Assembly (NCBI GenBank): GCA_026770575.1
Contig: MU657444.1
Location: 43,607-63,152 of the forward strand
From: Pelagophyceae sp. CCMP2097
Taxonomy: Eukaryota; Sar; Pelagophyceae
Reading direction: 5' to 3'
Length of the DNA stretch: 19,546 bases
The notes beneath the pieces are model-generated. The model saw only the letters and a list, made by a program, of their open reading frames with translations, was not told the DNA's origin and searched no databases. This document shows, piece after piece, positions 9,524 to 17,646 of the stretch. The first letter of the stretch is position 1, and every line of letters begins with the position of its first letter. Position numbers and translations under genes: made by a program.

Positions 9524-10650
9524 TTAAAATTTATTATTAAAAATTGGTTTTTCTTTATTCAAAAAGTTGAATTTATTGTTAAAACCTTCAACAGATGTGG
9601 TTAGAAAATCGGCAAGTTCATTTATTATGCCGTTAGCTTCGAAAAATGGCACTTAGTTCTAAATACTATATGTCCAAATTTCTACATCAGTGAGTTTGTT
9701 TGTTTTCCAACAACTGAAAAGAAAAATCTGAATCGGTCATACTCCTATTAGTACCATTAATTCTCACACAAAATCCGAATATCCCACCGCCAAGGTTCAA
9801 ACTATTATTCAAATTACTCGTCTCATCAACATAAATTAATTGTGTAGACCTTCCTGACAATATCGTTACAGAAACAACATGAGTAGTATCGGGTCTTCTA
9901 TACGGAAATATCTTTCGATATAGACCCCACGACTGTATTTTCGTGAATAACAACCATAAGACGAAGAATTTCCGCTGTTCCCATTGACTCTTCCTGTCGC
10001 TACAATTATGGCATGCTTTCGTCAAGAGTAATAGATACGCTTCCAAATACATCGCAGTATAAATTAATACCGTCACCCGGTTTTATTAGAGAATTAAATA
10101 ATCCTTCTACTCCATTCTTGCTGTACACATCTTTTGTAGAAACTTTTACCTGAACAAAATCATTATATACTGCTTCGATTGAATAACCGGCTTGTACGAA
10201 ATTTTCAAATAAATTTTTAACGGTGTTTAATACTGTTAATCGAGTACTTGTGAGAAGCATATTTACTTTACTAATTGTGTATGAAATGTTCGTGAGTGAA
10301 AACACGAAGTTAGAGAGTCGCATTCCATCCCCGGCTATATAACGCCTCGTACTTATTTCGTTTGTTCCAGATATAGTGATATTGGGTCCTGCTGTATATT
10401 TATCGTTCACAATCTCGCCCTGAGGTCCGGCTGGTCCGATTGGTCCGACAATACTCTCGCCATCAGAGCCGTCTATTCCGGCTGGTCCGAATGGTCCGAC
10501 AATAATCTCACCATCAGAGCCGTCTATTTCGACTGGTCCGATTGGTCCAACAATAGTCTCGCCAGGTGGTCCTCTTGTCCCTGTTTCGCCGACCATGTTT
10601 GAACCGCCCTCAGATGAACCCTTTTCATCATCGAACGACACTGTTTCCAT
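9524..10650 (-). pseudogene. Collagen-repeat fibre-like protein (fibre 1), broken near its C-terminus
   Basis: From ATG 10650 an open frame of 214 codons starts with a Ser/Gly-rich lead, then roughly 20 imperfect Gly-X-Y triplets (about 10415-10590) including GPPGE, GPIGP and GPAGP, the signature of a collagen-like triple helix. A shaft-like GPNITISGTNEIS segment and a helical/beta region follow, to a stop at 10006. A different frame (10076-9687) supplies the next part, with THVVSVTILSGRSTQLIY and NLGGGIFGFCVRING, and another frame change near 9690 leads to a C-terminal EIWTYSI...VPFFEANGII piece ending at TAA 9524-9526. The architecture (collagen stalk then globular beta head) is that of trimeric viral attachment fibres. 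It probably bound a host surface receptor. Frameshifts in the head make it a pseudogene. Confidence 0.7.
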
Positions 10651-10689
10651 GTATTTCTGAAAAATATTCGAAATAGTTTTTATCTCTTC

Positions 10690-12732
10690 AACAGTGAGCT
10701 CATTTTCAAAAAATCATTAACTTTGAAAACTAAAAATCCGATGACTGGTCAATATTAATTGCTGGGCTATTTGTTACTAAATTCGGTTCACTTCTAAATA
10801 TTCTATTATTTATGCTTATTCCACTCGGTATATCGTTTATGAAGATGTCGTTCGGGTTTTCTATATCGGAGCTTTTTGTAGCCGCAATGTTGATAAAATC
10901 TCGATTTTCTCAACCAATACCATCCGAATCCGCACGCCGCCCATTGAATAGAATCCTTCCACTTACACCTTCGAGATGCCCAAAACCGAAATATGGGTTT
11001 GTTGTATAACTTGTAATAATACGTTTTAGTGTAGATGGGCCGCTTTTAGTATGACTCGATATTCCAAAAACTGTAAATCGTAGTGGCAAGATTCCGAACA
11101 ATATTTGTGACAATTTGTAACCTTTTATAACATCCAAATGTCCAGAAAGTTTCGCTGGATGTGTTGTTTTAAAAACATTCCCAGTTATTTTCGCATCGAA
11201 GTTGTTCATTATGTCCACAATTTTATTCGAACCATCCACGTACGAAGTTGCGCTGTAATAATGTAAAGGGGGTTTAAATCGCATAATTCTTTGGAACGGT
11301 GTCTTGCTTCGTATATCGGTCTTTAAATCATAAAGACTCCATTAATAAGAGTTATGTAACGATTCGAAAAGTTTTAATTTATTCACGCTCTGTGTAAATT
11401 TGCTTTGAATAATTATTTTACCACTTGGAAGATAAAGAAACATAAACCAATTGTCTTGGTTTTTAAAATAAACTTGTGCTTTAAATGTTCTTGATTGAAA
11501 TCCTGATGTTACAACCCCAACCAGTAGGCTTGTCTCTATAATATTCCTTGCTAAAATGTAATAAAATCATTGTTTTGAATTTGTATTTATAGCTGAAAGT
11601 CCCCGAGTTGGAGAATATTTTTCTGTATCAGTGAATAATATAACTTCGTATTAAGAATTTATTACATTCTCATCGATTGTTTGAGTTTTATCGTGCATAT
11701 TTACATCCGGCGTGACTGTATCAAAACCTACACAAAAATATTCTATACCTCTATCTAAACGACCCTCGCAACTGAAATTATTGGGGATTGGTGTTACAAT
11801 CCATATCATATTTCTGAAATGCGGTATAATCTCTTGGTGAATGCTTGTAAAATCTTGCCCATTTTCTGATAAACTATAATCGCTATCGATTTTTTAAAGA
11901 GAATCACTATCATTCCCGAAACGCAAACTTTCCTGTGTAATTGCAAAAGAAGGTAAGGTAAAATCTGGTGATTCTATTGTAAAATTTGGGTGAGTCCCGA
12001 TAATCTTTGTTGAACCACTACTATCACAAGAAAGGTTGAACCGATAACTTGGAGTTTTTTTTATAAAGACTTTCATCAAAATTCAACATTATCTCATTCA
12101 AATTAATCGATAATGGAATTACTGCTGTGTTGGGTGTTGCATCAATACCGTCATATCCGCGAGGTCCAGTATTTCAAGTATTTCAAGTATTTCAAGTATT
12201 TCAAGTATTTCCTTTACTTCCAGTATTTCCAGTATTTCCAGTATTTCCAGTATTTCCTTTACTTCCAGTATTTCCATCACTTCCATTATTTCCAGATAAT
12301 CCAGTATTTCCAGTTAATCCAATATTTCCAGTGAATCCAGTATTTCCAGGTAGTCCTTGAATTCCAGGTGGTCCTTGAATTCCAGATACTACTTGAATTC
12401 CACTTAATCCAGTTAATTTAGAATCCAGAATTCCGTTATTTTACGCTTCCTATGCTCATGATTTTTCTTGTTATAACGAGATTCTCTTCAATTTGTGTCA
12501 CATCGATGATGTTCGTAGAAGGTATTTTGATATTTAATCATTATTTTCATTAACGGTGAAAAATAGTATTCATTCTCGAATTCCACTTTTTTATGAATTT
12601 ATTCGGTTGCGGAATTTCGTAAAACTTTACAGGTTCGTTATTTGGTTGAACTATCAAAGTATTACCTGCAATGTAAACATCTTCAATTAAATCATTTTCA
12701 CTTATTATATTGGATGATTTATATTCAGACAT
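10690..12732 (-). pseudogene. Collagen-repeat fibre-like protein with possible lectin-like domain (fibre 2), broken
   Basis: The N-terminal piece (12732-12550) begins MSEYKSSNIISENDLIED and is followed by several stops and frame changes. The collagen-like part lies at about 12140-12400 on the minus strand: GIQGPPGIQG-type triplets, then many Gly-Asn-Thr repeats, then four units where Gly is replaced by a TGA stop, then GPRGYDG. After a frame change near 12065 comes an open stretch (11894-12079). From about 11890 to 10910 a single frame of about 325 codons is broken by TAA 11651, TGA 11567, TAA 11342 and TGA 10910. Its last third (YVDGSNKIVDIMNNFDAKITG, RFTVFGISSHTKSGPST, GFGHLEGVSGRILFNG) looks like a concanavalin/LamG-type beta sandwich, as found in viral attachment proteins. 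The C-terminal ELTVEEIKTIS helix runs directly into the start of fibre 1, so the two could once have been one gene. The lectin call is tentative. Confidence 0.6.
12140..12420 (-). repeat. Collagen-type 9-bp coding repeat array, partly nonsense units
   Basis: On the plus strand this appears as repeated ATTTCCAGT units. On the minus strand it reads GGA-AAT-ACT (Gly-Asn-Thr), with variants Gly-Ser-Lys, Gly-Leu-Thr and Gly-Ile-Gln. At 12173-12209 four consecutive units read TGA-AAT-ACT, so each contains a stop in the collagen frame. The phase of the array is otherwise kept, and collagen triplets resume on the downstream side (GPRGYDG). Confidence 0.9.
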
Positions 12733-12756
12733 TTAATATTAAAACATTTTTTTTAT

Positions 12757-13202
12757 TCATACAAACGGCACGAGTGTAATTCCACCTACCGCCATCGGAT
12801 GTGTTGGAGCTTCTAAATAATAATCGGGATTTTCGTTGTATAATTTTAAGAATTTCTCTTTTAAAGTTTTAGGGTGGGTAATTTGCCATTCTTGGCGTTT
12901 TAACCTTGCTGTGTTGTGGTAATGTATTTCTATTGATAGATATTGTAGACGCTTCTCTAATTCGCTTGATTTGTTTTTATATTTTGATTTTATTCTAAAA
13001 ATACCAAGTATATAAAAACCATCTGGCATAGGCAATGAATATGAATATAGCCGCTGAGTTAAATAAGATGACATGCTTATTTTTATCCTCAACTTTCTAC
13101 CTGATGTCGAGTTATCCATCGTAATCGCATATAACGACACGAATTTGATTTATCAGTATTTTCATATTCTTCTTCAAGATTGATTTTATCGTCATACTTC
13201 AT
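12757..13202 (-). CDS. Divergent GIY-YIG (T5orf172-like) domain protein
   Basis: An intact frame covers 13140-12757 (127 codons). The likely original start is ATG 13202, which reads MKYDDKINLEEEYEN in another frame, so one frameshift near 13145 may separate the N-terminus. The main frame has SLYAITM (GIY-like strand), LRIKIS (in the position of the second strand's KIG), QRLYSYS with the catalytic-type Arg, a spaced ELEKRL with the metal-binding Glu, and RQEWQI in the place of the family's EWF motif. This order matches the T5orf172/MUG113 branch of GIY-YIG proteins, common in large DNA viruses. Function unknown, perhaps DNA cleavage or repair. The second-strand Gly is replaced by Ser, so activity is doubtful. 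It lies 24 bases upstream of the fibre 2 gene. Confidence 0.5.
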
Positions 13203-13243
13203 CAATTTAATATTATATTTAAATATTTAAAAATAACTAGTTA
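13203..13243. promoter_or_regulatory. Short AT-rich divergent intergenic region
   Basis: About 41 bases, almost all A and T, separate two divergently oriented genes (ATG 13202 on minus, ATG 13244 on plus). It contains TATTATATTTAAATATTTAA, which could hold TATA-like elements for both directions. This is inferred from position and composition only. Confidence 0.25.
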
Positions 13244-13922
13244 ATGGATTCTGATTTACGGAGAAAAAAACAGCAATACTCTTCAAAGCGGGTTATTCCA
13301 ACACATCAATTAACGGTTTTACTCAGAATCAAAAAATTAGTGACAGACGTTCGAGGTTGTATCGGGATGATTTAGGTATCAATTTTCTTGTTTGGCGTGG
13401 AACTTATCCTTATAGCAGACGGTTAGATTCTTACGAATACTCAGTCGATGAATCCTCGTTTTATCGAAGCAGAAGATGAATTGAAAAAAGAACATAAATA
13501 TATATAGGAAGTGAAGAAAACTGTTTTTAACGGGTTACAGTCTTGCTGCCTCGGTCACGAACTATCTGACAAGAAGAAATGACGGCATAACGGCTACATA
13601 TTCGTACGCACCTGGTTCAAATCCCTGGTATGACTTTAAAGATACATTGAACGATAGAGATGAAAGCCGTTCACCTATTAACAATTTCAGTACATTTACT
13701 GACCCAATTAGTATAAGGTCAGTTATACCAAAGAAAAATGAAACATCCCATTTATGTACCAAAAAAGAAAAATTGGACTCTCATTCTATCGATAACTATA
13801 CAATAAAAGATGAAAAAACTGAACCGAATGATTCAATGAGGGATTTCTTAACAATTAAACCACCGAGTGGTTATTCGTCAAAATATGAATATATATCATT
13901 TTTTAGAAGGAAAAACCTATAA
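13244..13922 (+). pseudogene. Unidentified viral protein, broken
   Basis: From ATG 13244 a basic N-terminus (MDSDLRRKKQQ) leads, after a frame change near 13278, into a continuous stretch to about 13476 (GYSNTSINGFTQNQ..., INFLVWRGTYPYSRRLDSYEY) that has no ATG of its own. Stops and a further frame change around 13476-13530 follow, then an open stretch from about 13525 to 13922 with YSLAASVTNYLTRRNDG, ATYSYAPGSNPWYDF and a Lys/Glu/Ser-rich hydrophilic C-terminus. No domain recognised. It sits head-to-head with the GIY-YIG-like gene. The long protein-like stretches in alternating frames argue for a real gene that has decayed. Confidence 0.45.
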
Positions 13923-14115
13923 ATGTTTATTATGTTTATTGTTCTTTAATTTGTTAAACAGTATTTGATTAGGTTTTCTAAATTAAGAACATATTAAATT
14001 ACAAATTATAGTATGTATCAACAAAAACGTTGATATATTAATGCTCGATTAAACCGTAGAACAAAAAGTGTATCTCGCGATTTTTGAAGCATTTTACACA
14101 AGTTCTTGTAGAAAA

Positions 14116-14490
14116 TTAAACATATTTATTTACAGGTTCATTCACTTGTTCATTTATTTGTTCATTTATTTGTTCATTTATTTGTTCATTTATTTCTTCA
14201 GTATCTTTCCCTAATTTGGTTATTTTTATTTTGAATTTGCTTTTCTTTTCGGTTGTTCGTCATTTTTTAGTTTATCTCTACCACGCAAATAATAGTACTT
14301 CAATTGTCGAGAGGTTATATGATTCAGTTTACACTTCACCATATCGATGTGACTTTTGTACGATTTATTTAAAGATTATATTTCCTGAGTCATCCTTCAT
14401 CTCGATATTCCATCGATTTTTTAGAAATTTACGTTTTTTTGGTTGTCTGTGTTCGATTTTTAGCGTTTTGTAATTTTGTGTTTCATTCAT
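14116..14490 (-). pseudogene. Unidentified basic protein with INEQ repeat tail, broken
   Basis: ATG 14490 starts a lysine-rich segment (KTLKIEHRQPKKRKFLKNRW), interrupted by TAA near 14367. After frame changes a KLNHITSRQLKYYYLRGRDK piece follows (about 14320-14260), then a C-terminal region of Ile-Asn-Glu-Gln repeats (14136-14195) ending at TAA 14116-14118. It is the last viral-type reading frame before the right-hand spacer. No family recognised; the basic body suggests nucleic-acid contact, but that is only inference. Confidence 0.4.
14136..14195. repeat. 12-bp tandem repeat (GTTCATTTATTT), five units
   Basis: Four exact units follow one variant unit (GTTCATTCACTT). On the minus strand each unit adds Asn-Glu-Gln-Ile/Val, so the array kept codon phase. 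Confidence 0.9.
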
Positions 14491-14852
14491 TTTACCCATA
14501 TATCTATCCAGATATTATTTTTATTTTTATCATTTCGCACATTATTTTTTTATAAAAAAAATATGTTTTTACATTTTATCAAATTGGTACATGTCGCGTT
14601 TTTATACCTATGAATCCATTTCTGTTTTCTATCATTTAAAGTTGTACATGTCTCATTTTTGGTTCAAAAAAATATTTTAAAATTCTAAAAAAAAAAATCA
14701 ATTTTCTTGAATTTATGAGATTTTTTAAAACCCATTGGTTCATTGAGGAGGACAGGAGACCTTATCAATATTTCTCATCATTTCTCATCATTTCTCATCA
14801 TTTCTATAACCGCACCAATCAAATCCTCAATTCTCAAAAATCTTTTTTTTGT
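14491..14852. other. AT-rich non-coding spacer with 10-bp repeats
   Basis: No supported reading frame. It contains long A/T runs and three exact copies of TTTCTCATCA at 14771-14800. It probably includes the right edge of the viral block, but no inverted repeat matching the left edge was seen. Confidence 0.55.
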
Positions 14853-15690
14853 TTACAAAACACATATTTTGAATCTGTATTCTGACCGTTTTTGTTTCAC
14901 AAACACAGTCCAACGATCATAACACGGAGTTGTTCTAAACTCTACCCGCACACACAAAGTGCGTTTGGTAGGGCCCAGGACAAGCGGGTTCACAACGGAT
15001 TTCTTATCGGATTTCCTATCATGATCTCCGCTGCGTTTAGGGCATGTGCAGGTCGTGGGTCGAAACGCACAACACTGCAAGCCCCGAGTTCCCCGTTCAC
15101 TGTCCCAGTGTCCTGACCCCAGGATTGACCCTTTATTATCAGTGTAGGGCGGGTGGGAGGAAAAACAAATTCCGTCGGTCCTCCTCAGAGCACTCAAACT
15201 CGCTTCAGCAGCGTGTTGCCAAAGAGTGACACAAGGACACGACGGCGTTGCGACGTCAAGTGCAAGGTCGGAAGCTCGCGCGCCGCGACGTTCGCACACT
15301 GCGCAGAACGCGGTGCCGCGAGCAACCTCCTTGGCAGCTCTTCTTGACACTGTCGCGACGTCGCAGCGAAAACGAAACTTCCGAACCAGGAGTTCGGTAA
15401 AGAATCCGTTGAGGGTCCTGTTCTTCGAATCATACAATTGTAATCAGCGCCCAGCTGAACGATCTCACGGAAAGCCTGAGATCGAATAGGAAGATGGACG
15501 GTGCAGTGAAAAACTTGTCAGAATAAAACGTGTTCGAACCTCCAACCCAGGGCCGTAGCCGGCTCCGAACATCCCTTATTTCGAAAATGTAAAGATCTTT
15601 ATCAAGGTTTAATCAAGTCCTCAAGTCCTCAATTCTCAAAAATCTTTTTTCTTTTAATAAAAGCACATATTATTTTGAATCCTTATTTCG
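14817..15690. repeat. Imperfect direct repeat bracketing a GC-richer block
   Basis: AATCAAATCCTCAATTCTCA, then AAAATC, a T run and ACACATATTTTGAATC, at 14817-14875 reappears as a close variant at 15611-15682, which has an extra TCAAGTCC unit and small insertions. The roughly 730 bases between (14883-15610) are richer in G+C and unlike the AT-rich surroundings. This could mark an insertion flanked by long direct repeats or a local duplication. Confidence 0.6.
14853..15437 (-). CDS. Doubtful 194-codon open frame in the GC-richer block
   Basis: The longest open frame in this block is on the minus strand from 15437 to 14853. The product is Cys- and Arg-rich, without a recognisable domain, signal peptide or membrane segment, and other frames overlap it. 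Its 3' end runs into the AT-rich repeat, which is unlike a settled gene end. It may be part of a repeated element or chance. Low confidence. Confidence 0.15.
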   Translation of the reverse strand: MYDSKNRTLNGFFTELLVRKFRFRCDVATVSRRAAKEVARGTAFCAVCERRGARASDLALDVATPSCPCVTLWQHAAEASLSALRRTDGICFSSHPPYTDNKGSILGSGHWDSERGTRGLQCCAFRPTTCTCPKRSGDHDRKSDKKSVVNPLVLGPTKRTLCVRVEFRTTPCYDRWTVFVKQKRSEYRFKICVL

Positions 15691-16039
15691 AAATCTTATT
15701 GAGCGTTTGAGATTTAATCAAATCCTTTTTTGTTCTATTCTGAGATTTTATTTCATCTTTTCAATTTTTAAAAGACTTTTCACTTTTTCACTTTTTCACT
15801 TTTTCAGGTTTTTAAAAGTTTCAAAAGTTTCATTTTTAGAAGACTTTTTTGAGAGGTTTTCATTTCAGAATGACAAAAAGATGTAAAACGTGCTGAGCGA
15901 AGCGAAATCCGTTTTAAATATTTTTGTCATTCTGAAAAACCTCTCACTACCTGCTTAGCTTAGATCGCTATCGAAAACACATCTTAAAACTTGATTTTGC
16001 ATGCCCCCGCAAGCCCGTCAAATGACACCCGGCGTGTGT
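15438..16039. repeat. AT-rich spacer with CACTTTTT simple repeats
   Basis: No gene seen. It includes the second copy of the direct repeat (from 15611), a 9-bp tandem repeat of CACTTTTTC at about 15777-15806, and the foldback element at 15850-15946. Confidence 0.6.
15850..15946. repeat. Foldback (inverted-repeat) element, about 97 bp
   Basis: The left arm TGAGAGGTTTT plus TCAGAATGACAAAAA (15850-15879, with four extra bases between the two parts) pairs with the right arm TTTTTGTCATTCTGA plus AAAACCTCTCA (to 15946). Pairing resumes inside with AAAACG (15885-15890) and CGTTTT (15910-15915), leaving a loop of about 19 bases. This is typical of a MITE or foldback repeat, or of a transcribed hairpin. 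No clear target-site duplication was seen. Confidence 0.8.
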
Positions 16040-16384
16040 TTACTGTACAGTCTGAGTCTGAATCAAATCGTTCTTATTGAGACAAGGAGAGCTGTGAGCA
16101 AGATAAGGTTTGAGTCGTAAGCATCTCGCCGTCGCGCCGCTTGTCGTGATCCGACTCAGCGCGCACGGGGCCGTCGCGAAACGCGCCGCGCGCCAGCGGT
16201 TCGGCCAGTTTTTTTTACTTCCCCTTTTTGAGAACATATGTCCATTTTTGAGGCACCACACCGTGCGAACGACGCGGGCTCCGTTGGACCCTAAGGTTTC
16301 TATCGGATGGGCCTCGCCTCCCCAAGCGATGAAGCCCTTAGGGTCCAAAGGAGCCGCCCCCCGCCCGCCGAACGAGGTCCCCAA
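16040..16384 (-). CDS. Doubtful open frame containing a repeat-type sequence
   Basis: A 114-codon minus-strand frame whose N-terminal half (GGRGAAPLDPKGFIAWGGEA) is encoded by the inverted repeat at 16279-16353. The rest has no recognisable domain, and overlapping frames exist on the other strand. It is more likely a dispersed genomic repeat than a protein gene. Confidence 0.15.
   Translation of the reverse strand: MGTSFGGRGAAPLDPKGFIAWGGEAHPIETLGSNGARVVRTVWCLKNGHMFSKRGSKKNWPNRWRAARFATAPCALSRITTSGATARCLRLKPYLAHSSPCLNKNDLIQTQTVQ
16279..16353. repeat. Inverted repeat with 13-bp perfect core
   Basis: TTGGACCCTAAGG at 16284-16296 is matched in inverse by CCTTAGGGTCCAA at 16336-16348. The similarity extends on both sides to arms of about 22 bases around a loop of about 30 bases. 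It could form a stable hairpin and resembles a small non-autonomous repeat. Confidence 0.8.
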
Positions 16385-16681
16385 AGCTACCTTAGGCCTG
16401 CGGACTTTCGAAAACTAGCGAGTCTGAACTTCAATGATAACGGGCTTGAATTTGCAAATCCTTGCATCGAAAATTTGGAATCTGTAACCTTTCCGAAAAC
16501 GTTGTTTAGCGATATTTTTGAAACACGACCTAAGCTGGAAGTGTCAAAAAAATCTATATTTTTTTAAAATATCATTATCCGGACGCACGGCACCAGAGCA
16601 CCGCGGAGCCGCGCTCGACGCCGCCGCCCACGGCGCCGGCCGCCGCAGCGTATCCAAAGCACACCCGACGCGCCGCCGGAC

Positions 16682-17251
16682 TTGTCAGACGCGTCCCGCG
16701 GCAACGCCGCACCGCGGCCACCACGACGCCGCCGCGCACGGCGCCGGCACCGGCCGCCGCCGCAGCGTATCCGACAGCACGCCCGAGGCGCAGCCAGGAT
16801 CGCGGGACGTGTCTCGCGACGACACCGCGGGACGCGGCTGCCGCGAGAGCGCGGGCGCACAGCTCCAGCCCACGCGGCGCCCGGGGCACTTTGCGAAGCG
16901 GGTTGGGGACTCGTTCGAGAGGCCCTTGAGCAGTATACCCAACGAGCGCGCGCTCAAATCAGGCGCCGGCCCGCGGACTGCGTGAAGGTGATGATCGAGC
17001 ACCGACTTCAGAAGCGCCGCCAGAGGCGCGCCGCCGCGAAAGTCGCAGTGCCTCGAGTCGGCCCAAGCGCGGACGGCGCGAGCGGCGCCATCGCGCGGGC
17101 GGCCGGTCTTCTCGACTCAGACCGCTTCGTCGCCCATCGCAGGGCCAAACGCGTCGTATACGCCCGTGGGCCGGCGGCTTGGGCTCTTGTTCTAGTTCAA
17201 AAAAGTTCCAAACAGTGGCTGATCACGATTTTGCTCTCGCCTTACATGTAA
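16682..17251 (+). CDS. Possible host exon, unidentified
   Basis: A 189-codon plus-strand frame in GC-rich sequence. Its second half (about 16890-17200) has host-like codon use with G or C in most third positions and a helix-like charged segment (LVREALEQYTQRARAQIRRR). The first half is Arg/Pro/Ala-rich low complexity, and two other frames are also open there, including one (16518-16985) with a duplicated DAAAHGAG peptide. No domain is recognised. Introns cannot be excluded, so the limits are uncertain. Confidence 0.25.
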   Translation: MSDASRGNAAPRPPRRRRARRRHRPPPQRIRQHARGAARIAGRVSRRHRGTRLPRERGRTAPAHAAPGALCEAGWGLVREALEQYTQRARAQIRRRPADCVKVMIEHRLQKRRQRRAAAKVAVPRVGPSADGASGAIARAAGLLDSDRFVAHRRAKRVVYARGPAAWALVLVQKSSKQWLITILLSPYM

Positions 17252-17600
17252 ACGGGGTAAAGAGTGCCTTCTCTGTCTCACCCGAGGTCAAGGTGGCTTC
17301 TTGAGCCGTCGCATCGCGCGGCTCACAGGGTCAGAGGACAGGACTGCACGATGGGTGTGGCTTACAGCGAAGTGAGCACGGCGACGCGGCGCTACGCAGC
17401 GCGTCGAAGAGTTAAAAGTAGGGAATCCCCTAAAGGAAGCCTCCTACAGGGATTCCTTACGTCGCCCGCAACGGCGGGGGCGACTGCGTCGGGAGCACAA
17501 GGCGGCGGATGATCTGCCGAAGATGTGCGTTTGCGCGGCGCTCTGCGCGCGGCGCGTCGGCGTGGTCAGCGGCGCACCTCCCTCGTGAGAGTACATAAAG
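17252..17600. other. Non-coding region with three adjacent hairpins, downstream of the transporter
   Basis: No supported gene. Three potential hairpins follow one another: GACGC/GCGTC (17383-17405), GTAGGGAATCCC with GGGATTCCTTAC (17418-17460, one mismatch) and GTCGCCC/GGGCGAC (17461-17484). They lie 3' of the transporter gene and may be part of its 3' untranslated region or a small repeat. Confidence 0.5.
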
Positions 17601-17646
17601 GGTCAGCGGCGCATCTCCCTCAACTTCTCGTAAGAGTACATAAAGC
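17566..17646 (-). repeat. Tandem duplication of the transporter gene's 3' end
   Basis: The last coding bases and stop of the transporter, from CTTTATGTACTCTTACGAG through GCGCCGCTGACC, are followed at once by a second copy with two substitutions and an 8-base deletion. The first copy has 45 bases and the second 37. The stop in the first copy ends translation, so the second copy is downstream of the gene. Confidence 0.85.

Larger units (their letters stand above)
817..14500. mobile_element. Endogenous Polinton-like / Maverick-like virus relic
   Basis: An AT-rich block inside GC-rich flanks carries a protein-primed family B polymerase, an A32/FtsK-like packaging ATPase, a probable double-jelly-roll capsid protein, collagen-like fibres and two GIY-YIG proteins. 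Polymerase, packaging ATPase and jelly-roll capsid together are the hallmark set of Polintons, Polinton-like viruses and adintoviruses. Nearly all genes are interrupted. No retroviral-type integrase, adenain-like protease or terminal inverted repeat was recognised, so the ends are placed only by composition and by the last viral-type reading frame. The left end falls inside the polymerase, which suggests truncation. The right end could lie anywhere from 14.5 to about 14.85 kb. Confidence 0.85.

Noticed and set aside
12113..12360. Plus-strand frames rich in Tyr-Phe or Phe-Pro-Val repeats.
   Set aside because: They are shadows of the minus-strand collagen-type repeat, which has the meaningful Gly-X-Y pattern.
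817..12732. A non-standard genetic code, suggested by many single in-frame TAA codons in otherwise long frames.
   Set aside because: TAG and TGA also interrupt frames, the natural gene ends use TAA, and frameshifts are common, so ordinary decay in AT-rich DNA explains it better.
201..15729. Similarity between GAGGTTTTAATCTAATCC near 205 and GAGATTTAATCAAATCC near 15710, as possible element ends.
   Set aside because: The match is short, imperfect and in direct rather than inverted orientation, in low-complexity sequence.
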